A stretch of DNA of 40,252 nt from Isachenkonia alkalipeptolytica (GTDB taxonomy: Bacteria; Bacillota; Clostridia; Peptostreptococcales; T1SED10-28), in NCBI RefSeq assembly GCF_009910325.1, contig NZ_SUMG01000021.1:1-40252 (forward strand). Direction: 5' to 3'. Under the pieces are notes generated by a model. That model searched no databases, was not told the origin of the DNA, and was given only the letters and a program-made list of their open reading frames with translations. Within the stretch, counting starts at the first letter, position 1. Every line of letters starts with the position of its first letter. Below are positions 8,534 through 16,214 of this stretch, one piece after another. The translations under genes and the position numbers were made by a program.

Positions 8534-9400
8534 CTATGGTAACCAGCTTTCAATAAGATCCCGGTTATCTTCCATCCAGTCTCTAGCAATCTCTAATTCA
8601 TCCATGTCTTCTTGATGTTCTTCCATGGCCCCCATAAGATCTCCTAACTGATCACTATCTAAATAGAAGTTCTCTAGGAATTCCACAACTTCCGGCATTT
8701 CATCACGCAAGTCATCTCTTACAACGGAATGAATGTTTTCTACCGCTCCATAAACGCCATCAGGATCTTCTAGGAATTTCAGATCCCACTCGGCAAACTT
8801 CCAATGAGGTTCCCAGCCAGTTACAACTACCCATTCTTCATCTTCAATAGCTTCACTTAGGGTTGCAGCCATTACCGGTCCGGAGGATTCAACCAAGCTG
8901 AAATCTAAACCATACTCATCAATAGCATTTCCCGTGGCTGTCATAATTCCTGCTCCTGGCCCAATTCCGATGATATCTCCATCAAAATTGTCAGCTACAT
9001 CGTTCATTTCTTCGATACTGTCAATATCTACATACGTAGGAACAACTAAACCGATTCGTGCGCCCTCAAAATTATAACCGAGGTCTTCTACATCATCGCC
9101 AAAATTCTCCATATACTCTTCGTGAGTAACCGGTAACCAGGCATCCACAAAAGCATCATAATCGCCTTCGGCTATGGAAGAGAAGATTGGCCCTACATCG
9201 GCTACTGTAGACTCCACCTCATAACCCATTTCATCTTCTAAAATTGCATGGGCCAAGTAGTTCATTGCCACACCTTCCGCCCAGTTAACATAACCAAGCT
9301 GAACTTGTTCTGCACCGTCTTCTTCATCGCATGCGGTAAAAGCAAACATGGACAAAGCTAAAACAGCAACTAAAGTAATAATAGTAATTTTTTTCTTCAT
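8534..9400 (-). CDS. opuAC: Glycine-betaine/proline ABC transporter substrate-binding lipoprotein
   Basis: Extracytoplasmic receptor that delivers glycine betaine or a related osmolyte to the permease. A signal sequence of about 23 residues ends in a lipobox-like FTAC with Cys24 as the lipid anchor. The mature part follows the OpuAC/ProX type II fold: LGYVNWAEGVAMNYLAHAIL at the start, YDAFVDAWLPVTHEEYM with aromatic ligand candidates, and VVVTGWEPHWKFAEWDLKFL with the conserved Trp residues of the betaine aromatic box. It is very acidic (many Asp/Glu), typical of secreted proteins in salt-rich settings. It is the last gene of the operon, 22 bases after the permease, with a strong terminator behind. 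Betaine is the likely substrate; choline or carnitine cannot be excluded. Confidence 0.93.
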   Translation of the reverse strand: MKKKITIITLVAVLALSMFAFTACDEEDGAEQVQLGYVNWAEGVAMNYLAHAILEDEMGYEVESTVADVGPIFSSIAEGDYDAFVDAWLPVTHEEYMENFGDDVEDLGYNFEGARIGLVVPTYVDIDSIEEMNDVADNFDGDIIGIGPGAGIMTATGNAIDEYGLDFSLVESSGPVMAATLSEAIEDEEWVVVTGWEPHWKFAEWDLKFLEDPDGVYGAVENIHSVVRDDLRDEMPEVVEFLENFYLDSDQLGDLMGAMEEHQEDMDELEIARDWMEDNRDLIESWLP

Positions 9401-9422
9401 AACTCACATTCCTCCTATTTTT

Positions 9423-10253
9423 TTATTTATTTGAACTGGAATCTCCAAGGGCTTGGGTAACTCGGTCTAAAATCATTGCGAGAATTACCACTGCTAGACC
9501 CCCTTCAAATCCTTGTCCAATACGTAAATTTTGAATCCCTGAATATACAGGGCTTCCTAAACCTTGCGCTCCGATCATTGCAGAAATAACTACCATGGAT
9601 AGTGCAAGCATTATCGTTTGGTTAATACCTGCTAGAATCGTCGGAAGAGCGATCGGTAGTTGGATTTTAAATAGCATTTGCTTTGGTGTGGATCCGAAAG
9701 ATCTTCCCGCTTCTTCCACATTCACGGGCACTTGACGAATTCCAAGATTGGTCAATCTTACGACCGGGGGCATGGAGAAAATAATTGTTGCCACCGCTCC
9801 CGGAACTTTCCCCAGTCCAAAGAAGAACACTGCCGGAATCAAATATACAAAGGCCGGCATGGTCTGCATAAAATCCAGAACCGGTCGAATAAGATTATCC
9901 GCTTTGTGACTCCTGGAAGCTATAATTCCCAAGGGAATTCCAATAATTAACGCAATTATGGCAGATACCAATACCAAAGACAAGGTCTCCACGGCATTCA
10001 TCCAAAGCCCCATGGCATCAATCAATATAAGACCTACCAAAGTGAATACCCCTATTCCCTTTCCTGCGGCTTTCCAAGCAAGCAGAGCAAGAATCACAAT
10101 AGTAACGATGGCCGGAGCAAATCCGATTACGAACTCAAAGGCACTAATTAGACTGTCCAGCAACCAACTGATTCCGTCAAACACCGGACCCAGATTGTCC
10201 CTTAAAAATCGTACAAGGCTGTCAAATAAATCTCCTATTGGAAAATTAAACAT
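9423..10253 (-). CDS. opuAB: Glycine-betaine ABC transporter permease
   Basis: Membrane component of the betaine importer, 276 residues. An amphipathic N-terminus is followed by about six to seven hydrophobic segments (for example FAPAIVTIVILALLAW, LVLVSAIIALIIGIPLGI, MPAFVYLIPAVFFFGLG). The cytoplasmic coupling loop with EEAGRSFGSTPKQMLFKIQL matches the EAA motif that contacts the ATPase. The sequence resembles OpuAB/ProW. It overlaps the 3' end of the ATPase gene by 8 bases, which implies translational coupling, and is followed 22 bases later by the receptor gene. Confidence 0.94.
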   Translation of the reverse strand: MFNFPIGDLFDSLVRFLRDNLGPVFDGISWLLDSLISAFEFVIGFAPAIVTIVILALLAWKAAGKGIGVFTLVGLILIDAMGLWMNAVETLSLVLVSAIIALIIGIPLGIIASRSHKADNLIRPVLDFMQTMPAFVYLIPAVFFFGLGKVPGAVATIIFSMPPVVRLTNLGIRQVPVNVEEAGRSFGSTPKQMLFKIQLPIALPTILAGINQTIMLALSMVVISAMIGAQGLGSPVYSGIQNLRIGQGFEGGLAVVILAMILDRVTQALGDSSSNK

Positions 10254-11448
10254 CGTTATTACCTCCTTCTCCCATGATACCGGAAATAACCGCTACTCGA
10301 ACAATTATACCGAGGAAACGATTATCCTCATCCACAACAGCTATGGGATATTTAGCATCCGTGGCCCGTGGCAGTAGGTCTATAATCAACTCATCCGGTC
10401 CGGCAGTAGGATAGTTAGCGTGAATTATTGATTCAATTGATTTTTCTCCTTTGTCCGAAAGTTTCATGGCATCTTCAATATCTACAATTCCTTTTAGCTT
10501 TCGAGCTTTATCCACGACAAAAATACTTGAAATATTCTCGTTTTTCATTTTCCGCACAGCCGATTTCGGTCCGTCTTTGGTATCTACTACTGCATCCGCT
10601 TTACGCATAATGGACTCGGCTTTAATGACCTTGGATCGGTCCACATTTTCCACAAAGTCTCGTACGTAGTCATTGGCAGGTTCCGTTAATATTCCTTCAG
10701 GTGTGCCAATTTGAACGACCTCTCCATCTTTCATAACCGCGATACGATCTCCGATTTTTAGGGCTTCATCCAAATCATGGGTGATAAAAATAATCGTTTT
10801 TTGCATTTTTTCCTGTAACATTAAAAGTTCATCTTGCATATCCTTTCGAATTAGCGGGTCCAAAGCGGAAAAGGCTTCATCCATTAAAAGTATCTCAGGA
10901 TCCGTGGCTAAGGCTCTGGCTAATCCTACCCGCTGCTGCATTCCACCACTTAGTTGGCTGGGCTTGCTTTCTTCATACCCTTTCAATCCAACAAGTTCTA
11001 GGGCTTCATAGGCTTTTTCCCTTCGTTTTTCAGGATCTACACCCTGTACTTCTAATCCATACTCTACATTAGCACAAACGGTTCGATGAGGAAACAAACC
11101 AAAATTCTGAAAAACCATCCCCATCTTCGTTCGTCGAATTTCCCGAAGTTTTTCCTGGTCCACCTTCGTAATTTCTTCATCATCCACATACACTTCCCCA
11201 AATGAGGGTTCAATCAAGCGGTTTAGACAACGAATCAATGTAGATTTTCCACTTCCCGACAGTCCCATAACCACAAAGGTCTCTCCCTTTTCAATAGCCA
11301 TGGATGCGTCTTTCACCCCGATGGTGTTTCCGGTTTTTTCTAAAATTTCATCTTTAGACATTCCTTGCTTTGACAATTCCAAACCTTTCTTTGGATTCGG
11401 CCCAAAGATTTTATATAGATTTTTAATTTCTACATGAGCCATATACAT
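10246..11448 (-). CDS. opuAA: Glycine-betaine ABC transporter ATPase with CBS domains
   Basis: Energises betaine uptake. The ABC domain (about 1-270) has Walker A GLSGSGKST, Q-loop VFQNFGLFPH, signature LSGGMQQRVGLARA, Walker B ILLMDEAFSALD and the H-loop ITHD. Residues about 275-400 form a CBS pair (SIMRKADAVV... and SIESIIHANYP...LGIIVR), which in OpuA and OpuC transporters senses ionic strength or binds c-di-AMP. Length 400 fits OpuAA/ProV. It is first in the operon, with AGGAGG before the ATG and a promoter about 150 bases upstream. The CBS ligand cannot be read from the sequence. Confidence 0.95.
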   Translation of the reverse strand: MYMAHVEIKNLYKIFGPNPKKGLELSKQGMSKDEILEKTGNTIGVKDASMAIEKGETFVVMGLSGSGKSTLIRCLNRLIEPSFGEVYVDDEEITKVDQEKLREIRRTKMGMVFQNFGLFPHRTVCANVEYGLEVQGVDPEKRREKAYEALELVGLKGYEESKPSQLSGGMQQRVGLARALATDPEILLMDEAFSALDPLIRKDMQDELLMLQEKMQKTIIFITHDLDEALKIGDRIAVMKDGEVVQIGTPEGILTEPANDYVRDFVENVDRSKVIKAESIMRKADAVVDTKDGPKSAVRKMKNENISSIFVVDKARKLKGIVDIEDAMKLSDKGEKSIESIIHANYPTAGPDELIIDLLPRATDAKYPIAVVDEDNRFLGIIVRVAVISGIMGEGGNNDV

Positions 11449-11483
11449 CCTCCTTCACTATTTAGTTTTATTCATAATCATTA

Positions 11484-11589
11484 ACGCCTATGCGCACGCT
11501 CTAATTTTTTTAACCAGTCAATTTTACCAGTCAATAAGATAAAGTATAAATGCAAAAAATACTTCTTATGCCCTAAGACCTATGCGCGA
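11484..11589 (-). repeat. Duplicated CCTATGCGC and tandem TTGACTGG in the opuA leader
   Basis: CCTATGCGC appears in plus orientation at about 11487 and again at 11579, bracketing a tandem ACCAGTCAATTTTACCAGTCAAT (11513-11536), which on the minus strand gives two TTGACTGG copies 14 bases apart. The pair lies wholly in the predicted leader. Beyond the outer ends, ATAATCAT (near 11472) and ATGATTAT (near 11596) are inverted copies. This suggests a regulator site or RNA structure; no protein can be named. Confidence 0.5.
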
Positions 11590-11599
11590 CATGTTTATG

Positions 11600-11627
11600 A
11601 TTATAACATACTGTATATAAAAATCAA
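11600..11627 (-). promoter_or_regulatory. Promoter of the opuA operon
   Basis: Minus-strand TTGATT (11622-11627) is followed after 16 bases by TATAAT (11600-11605), and TG two bases before the -10 makes it also an extended -10. Transcription would start near 11593, giving a leader of about 145 bases before the ATPase start. Confidence 0.75.
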
Positions 11628-11909
11628 TTTTTTGAACGATTAAATAAAATTCAAAATAAACTGAAAACCTCTATAACTGTTCCATTAATAGTCTCGAAAG
11701 CTTTTTTATAAACAAAAAGTTTTTCCGTATAATTTTTTTAAAAGATCAAATTACAACCTAAAGTAACTCCATACTTATTTATAACCCCTTTTGGTGTTTT
11801 TAAACATCAATAAGAAATTTAGTTTATGCTGTTTAAAAGTAAGAAAACCGGTAACATATTAAAGAGCTGTATGAAATGGATCCCGATGTTGAAAAGTAGG
11901 AGGCTGTAT

Positions 11910-12491
11910 ATGAATCCCTATCTGCAATGGAACCTATCTTATATACTTTTTTATTCAATTACGGCACTTTGGCTTCTAGAGTTGATTCTTTTCCCCTCTA
12001 AAAACAAGAGTCAGGATTACAAAGAACAGCGATCATTTTATATGCTTTTGTTAACCATTGTATCAAATGTTTTCATCACTTTATTATTCACTTATTACAG
12101 AGTCTTTCAAATTCAAGAATCTCCATGGAATTCTTTGCAGTCTTTAGGTCTGATTTTTTGTTTTGGAGGCATTGTCCTTCGCTATACCTCAAGACTCCTG
12201 CCAGATAAGTCTTTCAATCGGGTTGCTCCTATGGATAAAACCCAGGTACCGTTCAGACAGGGTCCCTATCGAGTTCTAAGACACCCTTTATATTTAGGAC
12301 TTTTTCTTTTGGTTCTAGGTGTACCTACTTTTTTCAAAAATCCGGTAGCGATGTCTTTTACGGTTTTCTCCATGGCTCGGGTGCTTAATCGACGGATGGA
12401 ATTGAAGGAAAAAAATATGGAAATGCTTCTTGGTGAAACCTACCGGCAATGGAAAAAACGTCGTTACCGTTTTATTCCATTCATTTATTAG
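11910..12491 (+). CDS. Isoprenylcysteine carboxyl methyltransferase-like membrane protein
   Basis: Integral membrane protein of 193 residues with about four to five hydrophobic segments and a C-terminal ICMT/PEMT-like module: GPYRVLRHPLYLGLFLLVLG and a later EKNMEMLLGETYRQWKKR. In this superfamily the RHP-x-Y region and the following Glu-rich segment bind S-adenosylmethionine, so a methyltransferase on a lipid or small acceptor is plausible. Bacteria have no prenylated-CaaX substrates, so the acceptor is unknown. I start at 11910 because AGGAGG (11898-11903) lies six bases upstream; the longer frame from 11826 has no ribosome site. The gene is single and not near any obvious partner. Confidence 0.78.
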   Translation: MNPYLQWNLSYILFYSITALWLLELILFPSKNKSQDYKEQRSFYMLLLTIVSNVFITLLFTYYRVFQIQESPWNSLQSLGLIFCFGGIVLRYTSRLLPDKSFNRVAPMDKTQVPFRQGPYRVLRHPLYLGLFLLVLGVPTFFKNPVAMSFTVFSMARVLNRRMELKEKNMEMLLGETYRQWKKRRYRFIPFIY

Positions 12492-12571
12492 AAGTTATCA
12501 CAATGACAAAAAAATACTACAAATCCCCCTGCTTTTATGGTAATCTTTTGTAAGTAGCTCAATACAGCCAC

Positions 12572-12599
12572 TTGAATTTTACTAATTCCGATGTATAAA
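12572..12599 (+). promoter_or_regulatory. Promoter of the YciI-like gene
   Basis: TTGAAT (12572-12577) and TATAAA (12594-12599) are separated by 16 bases and lie just upstream of the ribosome site. Confidence 0.65.
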
Positions 12600-12626
12600 G
12601 GCTGAAAAGGATGAAAGGAGAGAAAA

Positions 12627-12893
12627 ATGCCCTATTTTATCGCATATCTCGAAACCCGGGATGAAAAAAAAGATGTAGAAGTTCTAGAGGAGCACAAAGC
12701 ATATCTACAAAAGTATTTAAATGAGGGGAAAATTTTTGCAAAAGGACCTTTTTTAGATCATACCGGAGGACTGATCATTTACAAAACCGATACCGAAGAA
12801 GAGGCTCTGGAAATTGCTAAGAATGATCCGGTAATACGAGAGGGTTCCCGAAAAATGATATTTAAAGCATGGAAAAGCACCTTATCAGAGTAA
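12627..12893 (+). CDS. YciI-like domain protein
   Basis: An 88-residue dimeric alpha/beta-barrel type protein. MPYFIAYLETRD, the EEHKAYLQKYLNEGKIFAKGPFLD segment with the conserved His-Leu/Tyr region, and the GGLIIYKTDTEEEALEIAKNDP strand-helix match the YciI family, in which a His-Asp pair is proposed to be catalytic. Function in most members is unknown. It has a good promoter, a GGAGAG site and its own terminator, whose left arm overlaps the end of the reading frame. It is monocistronic. Confidence 0.85.
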   Translation: MPYFIAYLETRDEKKDVEVLEEHKAYLQKYLNEGKIFAKGPFLDHTGGLIIYKTDTEEEALEIAKNDPVIREGSRKMIFKAWKSTLSE

Positions 12894-12905
12894 GGTGCTT
12901 TTTTT
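12873..12905 (+). terminator. Terminator of the YciI-like gene
   Basis: AAAAGCACCTTA (12873-12884) pairs perfectly with TAAGGTGCTTTT (12891-12902) around TCAGAG and is followed by Ts to 12905. The stop codon is inside the right arm. Confidence 0.9.
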
Positions 12906-12947
12906 AATTTTATTCATGTCGTTGTTTTTTTTATTAACTCAAATCCA

Positions 12948-14105
12948 TTATTTAATGGTATTCTTACTTTCTCCATTAACGTCTGCTTTAGAAATTAATT
13001 CTTGTATCACTTCTTCCGCTTTAGCATCTATAGACCGAATATGAAGATCTCTCTGAGGAAAAGGTATTTCGATTTTTTCCTCCTGAAACGCTTTGAAAAG
13101 CATAAACCTAATAGCCGATTTGATTTTCATTTCATTTTTCGGGTTTTCGATCCAAATTAACAATACAAAATCTAAAGAAGAGTCTCCATAATCTAAGAAC
13201 CCTACTGCAGGTTCTGGATCAATCAGTATATCGGAAAATTCTCTTGTTATATCCTCCGCTACTTTTAACGCCACATCGCGAACATGAAAAACATCCGAGT
13301 TGTAGGATACCCCGAAATTCACCCGGAGTCTAAGACGTAAGTCTTCCGCCGAACGGTTCATTACTTTCTCCTCTAGAAAAAAAGAGTTTGGGATAATAAT
13401 GTGTTCATTGTCCAAAGTTTTTACAATGGTAGCTCGCATTTTGATCTGTACCACATCACCGATTATCTCTTCTATTAACACCCTATCTCCCACTTTAATC
13501 GGACGCTCAAAAAGAATAATGAGACCAGAGATAAAGTTTGAAGCAATGTTTTGCATTCCAAAACCGATACCTACACCGACGATGCTAGCAAATACCGTAA
13601 GGGTACTAAGGTTAATTCCCAAAGTGCTAAGACTGATGAAAACTGCTAAGAACATAATTAAATAATGAACAACACTGTTTAACGTAAACCGTGTTCCCTT
13701 TTCCAGCTGATATTTTTCATAGATGCTTCGAAGAATATAGCGCTTAAATACCATAGAGAAACGGTAAGCAAATATTATGATAAATAGAGCCATCAAAATT
13801 AAAAATAAAGATATTCCGGATCCACCGACTTCAAATACTTGGCTGAACAGCCAAGCGCTTTCTCCGAAGTATATCGGAATAATGATAATGATAGCCAAGA
13901 ATACCACAGCATTCAATAGGGTATTGAAAATTCCGATGATTTCTTTTTTTTGATAAAAGATTTTACCAATAAGTTTTATCAGGAGCCATTTTATTAGATA
14001 GATCGCCGTTACGGAACCAAGAACCACTACAAAGTCCCACATAAAGCTCAAAGTATCTTCGATTGCAATTGGATCTCCTATGGGTGAGGACATGAACAAA
14101 CTCAT
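12948..14105 (-). CDS. MscS-family mechanosensitive ion channel
   Basis: Stretch-gated channel that releases solutes on hypo-osmotic shock. The N-terminus has several hydrophobic segments; the pore helix TM3 is seen as ASIVGVGIGFGMQNIASNFI followed by FERPIKVGDRVLIEEIIGDV, the start of the beta domain common to all MscS channels, and the IIPNSFFLEEKVMNRS segment. The C-terminal domain ends with an RDLHIRSI element. At 385 residues it has an extra helical N-terminus relative to E. coli MscS (286). It is next to a zincin-like gene, 17 bases downstream of it, so they may be co-transcribed. It would counterbalance the betaine importer nearby. Confidence 0.92.
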   Translation of the reverse strand: MSLFMSSPIGDPIAIEDTLSFMWDFVVVLGSVTAIYLIKWLLIKLIGKIFYQKKEIIGIFNTLLNAVVFLAIIIIIPIYFGESAWLFSQVFEVGGSGISLFLILMALFIIIFAYRFSMVFKRYILRSIYEKYQLEKGTRFTLNSVVHYLIMFLAVFISLSTLGINLSTLTVFASIVGVGIGFGMQNIASNFISGLIILFERPIKVGDRVLIEEIIGDVVQIKMRATIVKTLDNEHIIIPNSFFLEEKVMNRSAEDLRLRLRVNFGVSYNSDVFHVRDVALKVAEDITREFSDILIDPEPAVGFLDYGDSSLDFVLLIWIENPKNEMKIKSAIRFMLFKAFQEEKIEIPFPQRDLHIRSIDAKAEEVIQELISKADVNGESKNTIK

Positions 14106-14122
14106 TGCGAGAACACCCCCTT

Positions 14123-14509
14123 TTAATTCTTATTTCGCCGTTGGCGATAACGATGCATTTTTTCTTCGTCTTTTTTTTCTAATCCCCGCTCCCCCGCCAA
14201 AGACTCAATGTGATGGGTGAACTCATGAAGGAGTGTATCCTTTAACTTTTTTCTTAAAATATGGATTGGTGCTTTAGGATACATTTTTTTAAAAGAACCA
14301 TAGTATATCAGTATTTTCCGTCCCATTGCATTTCGGTGATATTCTCCCATAATATAAAGATTCCCGGCTTCCTTGCTTTCCCGATGTTTTTTTTCCTCCG
14401 GAATTAAAATAATTCCCCCGTGAAGTTCCCGGTAAAAGGCCTCAGGGACTTCCTCTGCAATTTCATCCAACATCTCCCGTGTTTCTTCAAAGGATGGAAA
14501 TTCACTCAT
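14123..14509 (-). CDS. Zincin-like metallopeptidase family protein (DUF1025)
   Basis: A 128-residue protein with HEFTHHIE at 95-102, the HExxH zinc motif with His95, Glu96 and His99. The region around it (LRKKLKDTLLHEFTHHIESLAGERGL) matches the small zincin_1/DUF1025 proteins widespread in bacteria. There is no signal peptide, so it is cytosolic. The substrate is unknown and proteolysis is not established for this family. A GGAGGA site precedes the ATG. It lies just before the MscS gene with a 17-base gap. Confidence 0.82.
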   Translation of the reverse strand: MSEFPSFEETREMLDEIAEEVPEAFYRELHGGIILIPEEKKHRESKEAGNLYIMGEYHRNAMGRKILIYYGSFKKMYPKAPIHILRKKLKDTLLHEFTHHIESLAGERGLEKKDEEKMHRYRQRRNKN

Positions 14510-14592
14510 TTTCCTCCTCCTCTCTTTTGCAATCTATATTTCCAAATCACTATTTATCAAATTTATAACCGAAAATTAATAGGCTATTTTTT

Positions 14593-14640
14593 GTACCAGG
14601 GGGTCCGACCCTGTGGTACACTTTCTGTGGTACACTTTGT
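14593..14640. repeat. REP-like imperfect palindrome (GTACCA...TGGTAC type)
   Basis: GTACCAGGGGGTC (14593-14605) and GACCCTGTGGTAC (14607-14619) form a hairpin with a two-base internal mismatch around one C. A second half copy, CTGTGGTACACTTTGTACC, follows. A near-identical repeat is at 40193-40252. Such elements are known to accompany IS200-like (RAYT) transposases; no transposase is in this window. Confidence 0.75.
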
Positions 14641-14689
14641 ACCTAGGATACCAAGAAGTTAGAGCCTGCTGACAAGTTTTTAATTGCTC

Positions 14690-15388
14690 TTACGATTCCT
14701 CAACTTCTTTTGGTAAACTCCAGTCAATAGGGTCTATGCCTTCTTTTATTAACAGTTCATTGGTTCGAGAGAACACCCGACTTCCGAAAAAACCTTTTCT
14801 TGCGGAAAAGGGACTGGGATGAGGAGATTCTAAAACATAGTGCCACGAATTTGTTACAAGTTTTTTCTTTTCTTGGGCGTGGCGTCCCCATAGAATAAAA
14901 ACCACAGGAGCTTTTCGTTGATTCAGGAGACTAATAACATGGTTAGTGAACCTCTCCCACCCTTTGTTTTTATGGGAATAGGGCTCTCCCTTTCGAACCG
15001 TTAACACCGTATTTAGCAGTAGCACCCCTTCTTCCGCCCAACTTTTCAAATAGCCATGGTCCGGTATTGGAATACCCAGGTCTTCCTGTAACTCTTTATA
15101 AATGTTTTGAAGACTGGGAGGTTTTTTAATCCCCGGTCTTACAGAAAAACTTAACCCATGGGCCTGTCCTTCCCCATGATAGGGATCCTGACCGATAATT
15201 ACGGCTTTTGTTCCTTGATAAGCGGTTAAACGCAAAGCATTATAAACATCCTCTTTCGGAGGATAAACCTTATACTCTCGATATTCCTCCCTTAAAAAGT
15301 TTTGCAGCTTCCGGTAGTAGTCCTGTTTAAATTCCTTTTCCAACAAGAGTTGCCAGTCATTTTTCAAGCTCTCCAATAATAACACCAT
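14690..15388 (-). CDS. ung: Uracil-DNA glycosylase
   Basis: Removes uracil from DNA to start base-excision repair. Family I motifs are all present: water-activating GQDPYH (66-71, Asp68), HGLSFSV for uracil recognition, [10 protein letters not shown], the IIL-type WGRHAQEKK strand, and [17 protein letters not shown] with the catalytic His. Length of about 230 residues is normal. The annotated ATG sits directly against AAAGG, which is too close; the TTG at 15376 (giving MESLKNDWQ) has a longer but workable spacing and fits family N-termini better, so the first four residues are doubtful. Confidence 0.95.
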   Translation of the reverse strand: MVLLLESLKNDWQLLLEKEFKQDYYRKLQNFLREEYREYKVYPPKEDVYNALRLTAYQGTKAVIIGQDPYHGEGQAHGLSFSVRPGIKKPPSLQNIYKELQEDLGIPIPDHGYLKSWAEEGVLLLNTVLTVRKGEPYSHKNKGWERFTNHVISLLNQRKAPVVFILWGRHAQEKKKLVTNSWHYVLESPHPSPFSARKGFFGSRVFSRTNELLIKEGIDPIDWSLPKEVEES

Positions 15389-15487
15389 CCTTTACATCCA
15401 TTCTTATCCTTAATTAAGATTTTATATCACTAATTGTACCACACCTATAAAAATCTACCTATCAATCCTTTAAATCCTTGTAGCATT

Positions 15488-15502
15488 ATTCTCTATGAGA
15501 AT
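15488..15502. repeat. Short palindrome ahead of the YutG-like gene
   Basis: ATTCTC-TAT-GAGAAT is a 15-base palindrome with six-base arms, about 100 bases before the start of the plus-strand gene. It may be a repressor site; nothing else supports it. Confidence 0.3.
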
Positions 15503-15603
15503 CTTGTTGATAATCTTATGTTTTCGAAGCATTTTTACGGGTATAGATGAGTTAGTTTTAAATCTTTCATTGATTTTAACCTTCATAGAAAGGAGCTTGC
15601 AAA

Positions 15604-16092
15604 ATGAGCAGAGTACCCATGAAAGAACTGGAAGAAAAAACTTTACAACTTTTGAAGGATCGAGGAGTTGATCTCTCTTCCATAGCCGAACTGGTGCTAA
15701 ATTTACAAAAGCCTTATCAAAAGAACTTAACTTTGGAGGTTTGCCTTGAAAATGTCCAGGCGGTTCTCGAAAAAAGAGAGGTTGCTCATGCGGTATTAAC
15801 CGGTGTGGCCTTGGATCAATTAGCCGAAGAAAATAAACTTCCTCAGCCACTGCAGTCTATTGTTGAGAGCGATGAAGGCTTATACGGAATAGATGAAATA
15901 TTGCCCCTTTCTATAGTGAATTTATACGGCACCATTGGGCTGACCAGTTACGGCTATTTGGATAAAGAAAAAGTTGGGATCATCAAACAACTTGACACTG
16001 TCAAGGATGGGAAAATCCATACTTTCATGGATGATTTAGTCGCTGCAATCGCAGCAGCTGCAGCCAGTCGAATAGCCCATGACCAAGCGTAA
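15604..16092 (+). CDS. Phosphatidylglycerophosphatase A-related protein (YutG-like)
   Basis: A 162-residue cytosolic protein close to B. subtilis YutG, a homologue of phosphatidylglycerophosphatase A. Recognisable parts are DRGVDLSSIAELVLNLQKPY, LTLEVCLENVQAVLEKREV, LTGVALDQLAEENKLPQPLQ, ESDEGLYGIDEILPLSIVN and HTFMDDLVAAIAAAAASR. The C-terminal FMDDLVAAI segment corresponds to the PgpA catalytic core, but the membrane helices of true PgpA are absent. The exact activity is therefore uncertain. AAAGGAG precedes the ATG. It is a single gene with a strong terminator. Confidence 0.85.
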   Translation: MSRVPMKELEEKTLQLLKDRGVDLSSIAELVLNLQKPYQKNLTLEVCLENVQAVLEKREVAHAVLTGVALDQLAEENKLPQPLQSIVESDEGLYGIDEILPLSIVNLYGTIGLTSYGYLDKEKVGIIKQLDTVKDGKIHTFMDDLVAAIAAAAASRIAHDQA

Positions 16093-16128
16093 ATCCTCCA
16101 TTGAGTGGATTTATATACTCCTTCAGAA

Positions 16129-16165
16129 AGAGCCCTCCGGCAATAATAGCCGGAGGGCTCTTTCC
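16129..16165 (+). terminator. Terminator of the YutG-like gene
   Basis: AGAGCCCTCCGGC (16129-16141) pairs perfectly with GCCGGAGGGCTCT (16149-16161) around AATAATA, followed by a short T-run. Confidence 0.9.
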
Positions 16166-16214
16166 TTAACTAATTTTCAACTTGTATCCATATCCTTTTA
16201 CAATTTAATTTTGT

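Larger units (their letters stand above)
11449..11909. other. Divergent intergenic region between the betaine operon and the methyltransferase-like gene
   Basis: This AT-rich 461-base gap holds the opuA promoter and its leader (11449-11595), described separately. From about 11640 to 11890 I see A/T tracts but no clear promoter for the plus-strand gene. A frame open from 11826 has no ribosome site and is not used as a start. Confidence 0.6.

Noticed and set aside
11826-11909. Longer start for the ICMT-like gene
   Set aside because: No ribosome site at 11826, while AGGAGG lies six bases before the ATG at 11910.
15470-15850. Open frame on minus opposite the YutG-like gene
   Set aside because: Its protein has no domain pattern and it overlaps a clearly recognisable gene; no ribosome site.
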